Shown here: piece after piece, positions 34,181 through 42,015 of the stretch
Layout: each line of letters starts with the position of its first letter
Position numbering within the stretch: the stretch's first letter is position 1
From: Fen-1273 sp963837815
GTDB taxonomy: Bacteria > Bacteroidota > Ignavibacteria > UBA10030 > UBA6906
DNA length: 64,000 bases
Direction: 5' to 3'
Assembly (NCBI GenBank): GCA_963837815.1
Contig: CAWIOS010000012.1
Location: 620,001 to 684,000 of the forward strand
Notes under the pieces: generated by a model
What the model was told of the DNA's origin: nothing
The model's database searches: none
Seen by the model: only the letters and a program-made list of their open reading frames with translations
Position numbers and translations under genes: made by a program

Positions 34181-34603
34181 ATGGACAGAAAGGAATTCCT
34201 GTCGATTCTCGGGTACGGGGCCGCGGCCTGCGCCTGCGGGGCGGTTATCGGGGGATGCACGAACCCGAACGCCGGCGGGAACATCATGGCCCCGGCCAAC
34301 GTCGACTTCACGCTCGACCTCACGGCGGCGGCGAACGCGTCGCTCAGAAACGTCGGGGGGTACGTCTACAATAATGTGGGCGTCATCGTGGCCCACGCCC
34401 AGAGCGGATACGTTGCAGTAAGCTTCGCATGCACGCACCAGGGGACCACCATCGTCTTCGACGCCAGCTCCAACTCGTTCTTCTGCCCTGCGCACGGCTC
34501 ACGGTTCTCGCTCTCAGGGGGGGTGATCAACGGGCCCGCGTCAAGCCCGCTCGGGACATACAAGACAACCCTGACCGGCAACTCGCTCCGCGTATATTCC
34601 TGA
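34181..34603 (+). CDS. Small exported Rieske [2Fe-2S] protein
   Basis: A 140-aa protein. The N-terminus MDRKEFLSILGYGAAACACG resembles a Tat signal but has Arg-Lys instead of the twin arginine; Cys26 in IGGC could be a lipidation site. The Rieske domain has both cluster motifs: C84THQG (Cys84, His86) and C102PAHGSRF (Cys102, His105). Electron carriers of this kind serve cytochrome complexes or oxidases. The next gene encodes a b561-like haem membrane protein, so the two may form an electron-transfer pair. A G-rich GGGGGAAGAG precedes the start. Confidence 0.9.
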   Translation: MDRKEFLSILGYGAAACACGAVIGGCTNPNAGGNIMAPANVDFTLDLTAAANASLRNVGGYVYNNVGVIVAHAQSGYVAVSFACTHQGTTIVFDASSNSFFCPAHGSRFSLSGGVINGPASSPLGTYKTTLTGNSLRVYS

Positions 34604-34658
34604 AAGCTCCGCGGACAGGGGCGCCGCACACCCACACACAACGACAGGATAATGCACG

Positions 34659-35474
34659 ATGAAGGCTCTCGGCGCCGCACTCATGTTTTTCATTCTGTGG
34701 ACCCACCCCGCACTCGCGGACGGCGACAGCGCACGCACACCCGGGGCGGAAAGCCCGTCACAGATCCCGGATCCCGGCGCATTCCAGATCCCCGCGTTTC
34801 AACCCGCCTGGGAGACCTCGGATTTTCTCATCCCTCCGGCAGCGTTCCCCGACACGACCCCCGTCACGCAGGAGGCTTACCGCTCCACCGCCCGCCTCCT
34901 TCCGTCGAACATGAGCTTCATGGAAACCGGGCTCTGGGGAGAGCACGGCTTCTTCCGGTCGATCGGGATCGCGGGGGAGCTTTCGCCCGAATCGCGCAAG
35001 AGCGAGCTCACAGCGAGAAGGACGATGCTGACAATGCACCAGATCGGCGGTTTCGTCACGCTGGGCCTCATGGCCGCGACGCTCTACTACGGGCAGAAGA
35101 CGCTGAACGATTCAAATATCCCGACGCAGGGAACGAACGGACAGAATGTCGCGAGCCAGGAACGAACGGACCAGAACAACCACAACAAGTTCGTCACATA
35201 CACGATCATCTCCTACGGGCTGACGGGCCTGCTTGCCGTGATTTCCCCCCCGCCCCTCATCCGGCGTGACGAGACAAGCACGACGACGATACATAAAACG
35301 CTCGCCTGGATCCACGTGGCGGGAATGATCCTCACGCCCATTCTGGGCTCGATGGTCAGGCAGCGTTCAGGGCGGTTCAGCTACATCGACCTTCCGAGGG
35401 CACGGTTCCACCAGATTTCGGCGTACGCCACCACGGGAGTGTTCGCCGCTTCGCTTATCGTCATCACATTTTAG
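34659..35474 (+). CDS. Cytochrome b561-like membrane protein, predicted
   Basis: A 271-aa protein with a signal peptide (..LMFFILWTHPALA), a Pro-rich periplasmic stretch to about residue 110 and four membrane helices after it. Histidines sit near helix ends: His127 (LTMHQIGGF), His175 (NHNKFVTYT), His212 and His219 (IHKTLAWIHVAG), His251 (RFHQISAYA). This spacing suits bis-His haem binding as in cytochrome b561 families. It lies 55 bp after the Rieske gene and 10 bp before YceI, a partner often found with b561-type proteins. The haem assignment is an inference. Confidence 0.6.
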   Translation: MKALGAALMFFILWTHPALADGDSARTPGAESPSQIPDPGAFQIPAFQPAWETSDFLIPPAAFPDTTPVTQEAYRSTARLLPSNMSFMETGLWGEHGFFRSIGIAGELSPESRKSELTARRTMLTMHQIGGFVTLGLMAATLYYGQKTLNDSNIPTQGTNGQNVASQERTDQNNHNKFVTYTIISYGLTGLLAVISPPPLIRRDETSTTTIHKTLAWIHVAGMILTPILGSMVRQRSGRFSYIDLPRARFHQISAYATTGVFAASLIVITF

Positions 35475-35484
35475 GGGGAATTTC

Positions 35485-36060
35485 ATGAAAACGATCCTTG
35501 CCACGTCGGCGCTCCTCGCGCTTCTTCTCTTCTTTCTTCTGGCTGTTCTTGCCGTCGTCCCCGCCCCCGCACAGGTGCGGCACCTGAAGCAGCTGAAGGG
35601 AGAATCGTCGATGACCTACAGGATGGTGCACCCGCTCCACAAAATAGAGGCCACGAGCAAGGACGTCGCGTACGACGTCGAGGCGGACCCGGGGACAAAG
35701 GAGTTCAAGAAAGTAACGGGAACGGTGGACGTGACGACATTCGACAGCGGGAACTCGAACCGGGACTCTCATGCCATGGAAGTCATCGACGCGATCGACT
35801 ACCCCGACGCGAGTTTCGAGGGAACGGAATTCACACCAAAAGGGGACAGCCTCTACATCACGGGAAAGGTGACGTTCCACGGCGTGACGCGGGACGTCAC
35901 GGCGGGTGCCGTCGCCCACTGGTCGCCGGAGAAAGTGACGGTGGAAGGGAGTTTCGTGCTCAGCCTGGAAGCCTTCAAGATCGAGAGGCCGTCACTTCTC
36001 CTCGTTCCGGTCGAAGACAAGCTGAGCTTTGACTTCGTCGCAGCATTCGGACTGGAATAA
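35485..36060 (+). CDS. YceI family protein
   Basis: A 191-aa exported protein with a long hydrophobic signal (LLALLLFFLLAVLAVV) and GGGG before the ATG. The YceI lipocalin-like core shows YRMVHPLHKIEATSKDVAY, GTVDVTTFDSGNSNRDSHAM, IDYPDASFEGTEF and GKVTFHGVTRDV. Family members bind isoprenoid or amphiphilic ligands in a hydrophobic pocket. It is in an operon with the b561-like and Rieske proteins. Confidence 0.9.
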   Translation: MKTILATSALLALLLFFLLAVLAVVPAPAQVRHLKQLKGESSMTYRMVHPLHKIEATSKDVAYDVEADPGTKEFKKVTGTVDVTTFDSGNSNRDSHAMEVIDAIDYPDASFEGTEFTPKGDSLYITGKVTFHGVTRDVTAGAVAHWSPEKVTVEGSFVLSLEAFKIERPSLLLVPVEDKLSFDFVAAFGLE

Positions 36061-36063
36061 CAA

Positions 36064-36855
36064 ATGACTACCACGCGTTTACTCGGCACACTCTGCGTCG
36101 CGGCGGCCCTCACGCTCCTCCAGGCGGGATGCGGCACGTCTGAAATTGCGAGCCGGTGGCGGAGCTCCGACGCCCCGTTCGGCGGGCCCGGGGCCCGCTG
36201 GCCCGCGCCCGCCTATTCCGAAAGGCGGATGACGCTCACCGTGTGCAACGACAGTGAGTATGCCTACATAGGGCTCCGGACGACCGACAGGGGGACGCAG
36301 GAACTCATACTCCGTCAGGGGATCCTCTGGTGGTTCGACAGCGAGGGGGGGACGAAACGGACGTTCGGCGTCCGCTATCCCCCGGCGCCGCTGCCGCGAA
36401 ACCCGGGAGACGGATCCGGAGACCGGGACGAACTCGCCCCCCCCCCGGGGCGAGGCGTTGATCGCGCGGAACCGAAGGAGATCGAACTCTATTCAGGGGA
36501 GACTTCCCACGAACGGATGAGCATACTGGCGACCGGCGGGATCGAGGCAGGGTTTCACCGGGAGCGGGATACTCTCGTGTACGTGCTCAGAATCCCGCTG
36601 GCCGCAGGTGCGACGCACCCGTTCGGGATCGGCGTAAAACGCGGTGCGCTCCTCGGACTCGGTGCGGTGACCGCCGAGGGGAAGGGTTCAGCCGAGATCC
36701 CTGCCGCCGGCAGAGCTTCGGAAGAGGAACCCGAGGGGGGATTCGGCGGACGGCGGACACGCCCCGGCGGCATGAGCGAAGGGAGAACCGAAGAACGCTT
36801 GCGGGGGGACCAGATGAATCTCTGGTTCAAAGTCAGGCTGCCGGAACGGGAGTAG
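36064..36855 (+). CDS. Lipoprotein of unknown function, CBM9-like fold suspected
   Basis: A 263-aa protein with lipobox LLQAGC (Cys22). The part RWPAPAYSERRMTLTVCND to AYIGLRTTD, followed by a WWFD motif and VYVLRIPLA, resembles the carbohydrate-binding family 9-like sandwich seen in secreted proteins. Linkers rich in Gly, Pro, Glu and Arg occur at about 115-145 and 220-250. It starts three bases after YceI, so it belongs to the same operon. Function unknown. Confidence 0.7.
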   Translation: MTTTRLLGTLCVAAALTLLQAGCGTSEIASRWRSSDAPFGGPGARWPAPAYSERRMTLTVCNDSEYAYIGLRTTDRGTQELILRQGILWWFDSEGGTKRTFGVRYPPAPLPRNPGDGSGDRDELAPPPGRGVDRAEPKEIELYSGETSHERMSILATGGIEAGFHRERDTLVYVLRIPLAAGATHPFGIGVKRGALLGLGAVTAEGKGSAEIPAAGRASEEEPEGGFGGRRTRPGGMSEGRTEERLRGDQMNLWFKVRLPERE

Positions 36856-36943
36856 TCCATCCCGGGCGCATCGCACGGGGAGCTGCCGGCCCCCGCGCAG
36901 CAGTTCCGGGGGCGGAACCGACAGGGAGGATGGCAGAAGACCG

Positions 36944-37732
36944 ATGAACGAGAAGAAACACCGGATCATCCTTGCGCTCGCCAGCGTCCCGCTGATCTTC
37001 TTCCTTCTCGTTCCCACTGCGGGGCTCCTCCTCCGCGTGCCGCCGCGCGACATGTTCAGCGCTTTTCTCGACCCCCAGTCGGCGCAGGCAATAACCCTCA
37101 GCATATTCACGACGCTCGCCACCGTCACGCTCACGGTTCTTTTCGGTACGCCGCTGGCTTATCTCATCGCCCGGAAGGAATTCCCGGGAAGGCGGGCGCT
37201 CGATGCGCTGATTGATCTCCCGATTGTGCTCCCCCCTTCCGTCGCGGGGATTGCACTCCTTGTCACGTTCGGGAGGCGGGGGCTTGCAGGGCCTGTCTTC
37301 AGCGCGATGGGGATGGAAATCCCGTTTACTCCGGCCGCGGTCGTTCTGGCGCAACTGTTCGTCTCGTCACCGTTCTACGTGAAAACGCTCGCAGTCGCGC
37401 TGGCGTCCGTCGACCGTGACCTGGAGCAGGCTGCCGCCATTGACGGGGCGACCGGCTGGCAGGTTTTCAGGCGGGTGACCTTCCCTCTGTCGATCCGGGG
37501 GGCGGTGGGGGGCGCAATAATGACATGGGCCCGCGCACTGGGGGAATTCGGTGCGACGATCCTTTTCGCCGGGAACTTCCCAGGGAGAACGCAGACGATG
37601 CCGCTGGCGATCTATATCGGGTTCGAGCTCGACATGCGGATAGCGCTGAGCCTGGCGGCGATACTCCTCGTCACGTCATTCGCTGTGCTTGCGGTCGTGA
37701 AGGAGCTCGGGGGAAAATGGAGCGGAACGTAA
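36944..37732 (+). CDS. modB: Molybdate ABC transporter permease
   Basis: A 262-aa inner-membrane protein with about five or six helices. The binding-protein-dependent permease motif EQAAAIDGATGWQVFRRVTF and the ModB signature ARALGEFGATILFAGNFPGR are clear, and TMPLAIYIGFE is also typical of ModB. ModB with ModC (ATPase) and ModA (binding protein) imports molybdate. Neither partner gene is adjacent here. GGGAGG lies upstream of the ATG. It ends the plus-strand redox series, so it may serve a molybdoenzyme elsewhere. Confidence 0.9.
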   Translation: MNEKKHRIILALASVPLIFFLLVPTAGLLLRVPPRDMFSAFLDPQSAQAITLSIFTTLATVTLTVLFGTPLAYLIARKEFPGRRALDALIDLPIVLPPSVAGIALLVTFGRRGLAGPVFSAMGMEIPFTPAAVVLAQLFVSSPFYVKTLAVALASVDRDLEQAAAIDGATGWQVFRRVTFPLSIRGAVGGAIMTWARALGEFGATILFAGNFPGRTQTMPLAIYIGFELDMRIALSLAAILLVTSFAVLAVVKELGGKWSGT

Positions 37733-37750
37733 GTAGGCGATTTTCTGCCT

Positions 37751-37963
37751 CTATCCATGGGGAATCTGTGCCATGGATGCGACCTCCTGCTGCACCACCT
37801 TCGCCCCTCTCCTTTCAAGCTCCTTCCATGGGATCCCCCGTGATTCCTCAAACGCTCTCTTTGCTTCTTCGGGCGTCGTCCGGCGCACCGGGTCAAGCGA
37901 AACGACCCGTTCACCGTTTTCGACGTACTCGACCGCCCAACAGACTTCTCTCGTATTCGGCAT
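37751..37963 (-). CDS. Small hypothetical protein (70 aa)
   Basis: MPNTREVCWAVEYVENGERV.. has coding-like composition and GGAGG ten bases before the ATG. The charged, soluble sequence contains PEEAKRAFEESRGIPWKELE. It is convergent to modB with an 18-bp gap. Family not recognised. Confidence 0.6.
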   Translation of the reverse strand: MPNTREVCWAVEYVENGERVVSLDPVRRTTPEEAKRAFEESRGIPWKELERRGAKVVQQEVASMAQIPHG

Positions 37964-38102
37964 AGGCGTTCATCCTCCGTGATATTCCCGGCTCGTGTGA
38001 ATTTCCCGGGGCATCTCGGGTTGCCCCCGTCTATCATAAAGAACGCGCCGGGGGGGAGTTTCGTTCAGAAAGACGGAATCAGCCCAATTCCACGGGAAAT
38101 GC

Positions 38103-38693
38103 TCACTCCGCTTTCGTTTTCCCGCTCATTTTGAGAAGAACGTACGCCGCCAACTCCGCCCCGAGACCGAAGGCAATCCCGATAAGTGTTCCGAATTGAA
38201 GATTCCTGAAAACCATCGACGCGAAAAATCCGGTGGACGCAAATACAGTGCGCCAGGAGAAGAGACCGATGTACACAATGACGACGGCATTGGCGATTGC
38301 CGTGAGAATCCCGGCGGATGCAACGCGCTGCACCCCCCCGCGGACAATTTCCCTGCGGACAAAGCGGTCGTACACGTAGACGGCGGCTCCTACACACGCG
38401 ACGTACGCGGCATGGACATTGGCCTGCCACGGCGTAAACCGGCCGACAAGAAACGTCAGGACGATGTACCAGACGAGAAGTGCGATGAGCCCTTCCTTTC
38501 GCCTCGGCGACGCCAGAGCGGCAAAAAACACCGACGCCGTGACCCCGCTCGTCACGAACTGGGAAGGAAGCACCCGCAGGTCAAAGATGCTCAGACGGAA
38601 GAAGAGGCACCCGAACGCCACGATCGTGAACGTGACGGCGATCAGGCGCACGACCGTGATTTTCACGACGTCCTGGGTCCAAGTGGTTTCCAT
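38103..38693 (-). CDS. Hypothetical membrane protein (196 aa)
   Basis: Five or six hydrophobic helices (VRLIAVTFTIVAFGCLFF, GLIALLVWYIVLTFLVG, AAYVACVGAAVYVYD, ILTAIANAVVIVYIGLFS, LIGIAFGLGAELAAYVLL). Start METTWTQDVVKI at 38693, and a Lys-rich C-terminus. No motif that I recognise. It is divergent to another small membrane protein gene at 38986. Confidence 0.7.
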   Translation of the reverse strand: METTWTQDVVKITVVRLIAVTFTIVAFGCLFFRLSIFDLRVLPSQFVTSGVTASVFFAALASPRRKEGLIALLVWYIVLTFLVGRFTPWQANVHAAYVACVGAAVYVYDRFVRREIVRGGVQRVASAGILTAIANAVVIVYIGLFSWRTVFASTGFFASMVFRNLQFGTLIGIAFGLGAELAAYVLLKMSGKTKAE

Positions 38694-38729
38694 GCGTACC
38701 CCGGTCCCGTGGTGGTTGTGTGAAGCCCA

Positions 38730-38905
38730 ATGTATCGCGTTGCGGGGTTATTGTCAAACCGACCGACGGGACTGGTGGTGCAGTGGCGCGTGCAGTGGCG
38801 CCTAAAATCGGCGCCATCTTCGGTGCCGCAGAAAGCGGCGGGACTGGCGCCCAGAAGCGGCGCCACCTCCGCCGGCGCTCTGCGCCAGCTCCGGCTTCGA
38901 GTTGA
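38730..38905. repeat. GGCGCC-rich interspersed repeats in a divergent intergenic region
   Basis: The hexamer GGCGCC or a near form recurs about seven times in 150 bp, with a twice-repeated GCAGTGGCGC at the left end and GGCGCC-TAAAATC-GGCGCC in the middle. Fold-back structures are likely. There is no open frame with coding character. Confidence 0.6.
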
Positions 38906-38985
38906 CTTTGGGGCTGCTTTTCGTTACTCATTTCCGGTTCCAGCACACGCAGACCACCGACACCCCCACTACACCGGAGCGAGCC

Positions 38986-39396
38986 ATGACAAGAAGATTC
39001 TGGATGACATTCATCGCTGTCTTCGTCGCCGCCGTCATACTCGACATGATCATCTATGCAGGCATCCTCGGAACTGCATTCAGTTCTCTCAGCGTCTGGC
39101 GTGCCGACAGGAATGCGCTCGCGTGGATCTACCCCGTGATATCTCTCGTGGGCTCATTCTTCTTCACATTCATATTCTCGAAGGGGTACGAAGGAAAGGG
39201 GATCTTCGAGGGGTTGCGGTACGGACTCTACACCGGGATCTGGCTGAGCATCGGTATGGCGTACGGGACATACGGGATGGTCGACATTCCCTATGGAATG
39301 ACGCTCGAGTGGTTCATACTCGGCGTCCTGCGATTCGTCGTGATGGGGATTGTCGCGTCCCTTCTCTACGGAAAGAAGCAGGCGGAGGCAGTCTGA
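38986..39396 (+). CDS. Hypothetical four-helix membrane protein (136 aa)
   Basis: The ATG at 38986 follows GGAGCGAGCC. It starts MTRRFWMTFIAVFVAAVILD and has four membrane helices, the last LGVLRFVVMGIVASLLYG. A Gly/Tyr-rich central part (SKGYEGKGIFEGLRYGLYTG) resembles small bacterial membrane proteins in which FEGLRYG precedes a helix. Function unknown; single-gene unit. Confidence 0.75.
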   Translation: MTRRFWMTFIAVFVAAVILDMIIYAGILGTAFSSLSVWRADRNALAWIYPVISLVGSFFFTFIFSKGYEGKGIFEGLRYGLYTGIWLSIGMAYGTYGMVDIPYGMTLEWFILGVLRFVVMGIVASLLYGKKQAEAV

Positions 39397-39430
39397 GGGG
39401 GATGATGCAGGATGGTCCCGGGGCGCCCTT

Positions 39431-40888
39431 TCAGGGAACGGGAGGGCGCTTCGGCTCCGGATCAGCCGGGGTGCTCCGGGCCGCGCGAACCTGCACCGGC
39501 CGGGGCTGCCAGCTCCGTCCGTTCCAGTAACGGATTTCACCGGCCACGGTTTTCATGTATTCGTCGAAGAAGTCGCCCCTTACAATACCCCGGGCCGCCA
39601 GCCTGTCAAAGAGGTTCTTCGTCGAGTTGGCGGATTTCACCTCGACGATGCTGAAGTCCGGGCGGAATATATACTCGAAATAGGCCGGGATGGAATCCGG
39701 GTCCGTTGTCGTCTCAACCCGGAAACCGGTTTCGTGCTGGAGCAGGACGGATTTGGCCCCCGAGATAACCATCTCCCCACCGAACTCTTTCACCACTTTT
39801 GTCCGCGGGATGCAGATGTAATGGCGCTCCGCGTCCGAGACGGGAAGCCCAAACCCGCCGGAGTAGGATGACTCGCCGTCGCCGGTCAAACGCGAAGGAT
39901 CGAGACCTATGACGACCTGCGTGTTTATCCCTTCGTCGCTATCGCTCATGCCGAAGAGGACAAATTCCTTCCCCTGGCCGCCATCGAGAGGGGTTGTCCC
40001 CATCATCCGGATCTGCCCGAAGTGTCTGTACCTCCCGAGTCGATTGCCACGCGCATCATACAGGGACACCACGGACGGCGAGTGGAGGTGGTTCGTCAGG
40101 ATCATGATCTCGTTGCGGCCCGACCCCGAAAAGTCGCCTATGCTGAATGCGCTTATACTGAATTCGCCGGGGTAGATCCGGCCGCGGCACCTGACCGCCT
40201 CCTCAGGCCGGATCGTCAGGACCTCTTTTTCCTGATTGTCCAGGACATGGAGCACATCGCCGTACGGAGCCTCCGCCTGAGAGAACGGAAGCGATGTGAG
40301 AATCTCTTTCTTGCCGTCTCCGTTCAGGTCCGCGACCTGGAGAAACGGCTGACCGGACCGCTTCCTGGTCTCCATGAAATCGTTCAGGTGCTGGACGGGA
40401 AGCGACCAGAGCTTCTCCCCCGCCCTGTTGTATGCATCGAGAGTGCAGGAGGTCGGGTTCTCGATCACGGCGTTGAGCGCGAGATCCCTCGAGGGCATCA
40501 GGTCGAACGTGATCATCAGGAAGGCAAGGCCCCCGATGAGGGCAAGCCCGCCTCCCCCTGCGACGAACGGATGAGCCCGGACAAATCTCCGCACCGACCC
40601 CGGAGGGTGGATCTGCGAGAGGGGAACGTCGCGAAACGGCGGCTCGAATATTGCCGGGGGGCGCGCCGATCGCACCGGGAGATGCCGGGAATGGTCCTGG
40701 AATTCAGCAGGACGCGTCAGTATGTCGATCTGCAAATCCGCGTAAAAGGACGACGCGGTCTCCGCCAGGATGCGGCATCCTTCGCACTGCCCCAGGTGGG
40801 ATTCGATTTCCCGCCGCTCCCGCTCTCCGAGGGGCGCGCGCAGGACATACAGCTCGATACTATGTTCGCCGGGGTGTTCCATCCTCAC
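39431..40888 (-). CDS. zf-HC2 (anti-sigma-like) membrane protein with FG-GAP-like repeats
   Basis: A 485-aa protein. The N-terminus has the zinc-binding anti-sigma signature H31xxxC35xxC38. One membrane helix spans about 107-128. The periplasmic part has FG-GAP/VCBS-type repeats (VADLNGDGKKEILTSL, IGDFSGSGRNEIMIL), which typically form a beta-propeller. The layout is that of a transmembrane anti-sigma factor with an external sensor domain. It follows the 343-aa possible sigma factor gene by 95 bp. The start is the GTG at 40888 or the ATG two codons later. Confidence 0.8.
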   Translation of the reverse strand: MRMEHPGEHSIELYVLRAPLGERERREIESHLGQCEGCRILAETASSFYADLQIDILTRPAEFQDHSRHLPVRSARPPAIFEPPFRDVPLSQIHPPGSVRRFVRAHPFVAGGGGLALIGGLAFLMITFDLMPSRDLALNAVIENPTSCTLDAYNRAGEKLWSLPVQHLNDFMETRKRSGQPFLQVADLNGDGKKEILTSLPFSQAEAPYGDVLHVLDNQEKEVLTIRPEEAVRCRGRIYPGEFSISAFSIGDFSGSGRNEIMILTNHLHSPSVVSLYDARGNRLGRYRHFGQIRMMGTTPLDGGQGKEFVLFGMSDSDEGINTQVVIGLDPSRLTGDGESSYSGGFGLPVSDAERHYICIPRTKVVKEFGGEMVISGAKSVLLQHETGFRVETTTDPDSIPAYFEYIFRPDFSIVEVKSANSTKNLFDRLAARGIVRGDFFDEYMKTVAGEIRYWNGRSWQPRPVQVRAARSTPADPEPKRPPVP

Positions 40889-40983
40889 TTGAGATATCCT
40901 CGCATCTCCTTCTCCGTGCTGAACCCGGGGGCCATCCGTCGCCGGATCGTGAATTCATTCGTTTGCCCCCGGATTCCGCTCTT

Positions 40984-42015
40984 TCAGCTGTTCAACCGGA
41001 GCACTTCGACAGATCGTTTGTACGCCAGCCGGGCAAGATATTCCAGCCGGGCCCTGTGCGTGGACCGGTATTCAGCCTCCGAAAGCGAGGGGACAAGAGA
41101 CTGGAGCCCCGCGAACAGCGAGTGCCCGTCGGAGTCTTCCCCGGTGAACCGCAGGGCCACGTTCTTTTCTATCACTTCGACGTATTTCCGGAACAAGTCA
41201 CGCTCCACCTTGCCGCTGTCGACGTATTCCGAGGCCATCTCCCCAAGAACCTCCCTGCACGCGGACCGCACGAGCGAGAGTATCTCGGGGACCGTGAAGG
41301 GATCTTCCGCGGCCGCATGCTCTGGCTCCGCCGTCCCCGGGGTGAAGTAGATCGACTTGATCGCCAGCGCGACGGAGGTCAGGGATACAAGCCTCGAACA
41401 TTCGTGCTGCCGACGGAGCATTCGTGAGAGATGCGCGAGCATCGCTGGCACATGGTCGTCGGGCGTGGCGTCTTTTCTCAGCGCGCGCTCCAGCTCCTCC
41501 CGGGAAAAGGGGGGGCGATCCTCGAGCGGGTCGGAGAGCGCCGGAAGGAGGTATGTCTCGCCGAACCGTTCCACGACGGCGTAGTTGTGAAGCGCCTGCA
41601 CCGAGAGCTTAATGTTGCGGAGGATCTTCCCGAGGTCGGGATCCGATTCGCCGTAAAAACGCACCACCCCGTGATTGACCTTGGTAAAGACGATCCGCCG
41701 CAGGTGTGTGAGGAGCTCCTGGTCGGACGCGGACGCGCGGTCAATCCCCTCGAAATATGCCCTGATCTGCACCAGGGAGCCGTCCTCCCCCCGCTGGAAC
41801 AGCTCCGCGATACAGTCGTACGCCAGATCGCGGTAGTTCGTCCCGTGCACCCCGGAGTCGAGCATCACGGGGGCGATCTTCCTCCGCAGGGCCACCGCCG
41901 CCATGGAGTGGCAGAGATCAACGAGCCCGTTGAGCTGATGTACCATCAATGTATTCTCGACGGCGGCCTCAATCCAGATCCGGAGGTCGGGAGCGAGAGG
42001 GTAACCTGTTGTCAA
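40984..42015 (-). CDS. Unrecognised regulator, possibly a divergent sigma factor
   Basis: About 343 aa from a TTG at 42015 that overlaps the RND stop in TTGA; an ATG at 41946 (320 aa) is the alternative. A region at about 70-150 (YRDLAYDCIAELFQRGEDGS, then ELLTHLRRIVFTKVNHGVVR) has the spacing and residues of sigma-70 region 2, where a DLAQDVFLxLF helix precedes YLRRIVxN. The C-terminal third is helical but has no clear region 4. The next gene encodes a zf-HC2 anti-sigma-like membrane protein, which fits a sigma/anti-sigma pair. The assignment is tentative. Confidence 0.5.
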   Translation of the reverse strand: MTTGYPLAPDLRIWIEAAVENTLMVHQLNGLVDLCHSMAAVALRRKIAPVMLDSGVHGTNYRDLAYDCIAELFQRGEDGSLVQIRAYFEGIDRASASDQELLTHLRRIVFTKVNHGVVRFYGESDPDLGKILRNIKLSVQALHNYAVVERFGETYLLPALSDPLEDRPPFSREELERALRKDATPDDHVPAMLAHLSRMLRRQHECSRLVSLTSVALAIKSIYFTPGTAEPEHAAAEDPFTVPEILSLVRSACREVLGEMASEYVDSGKVERDLFRKYVEVIEKNVALRFTGEDSDGHSLFAGLQSLVPSLSEAEYRSTHRARLEYLARLAYKRSVEVLRLNS

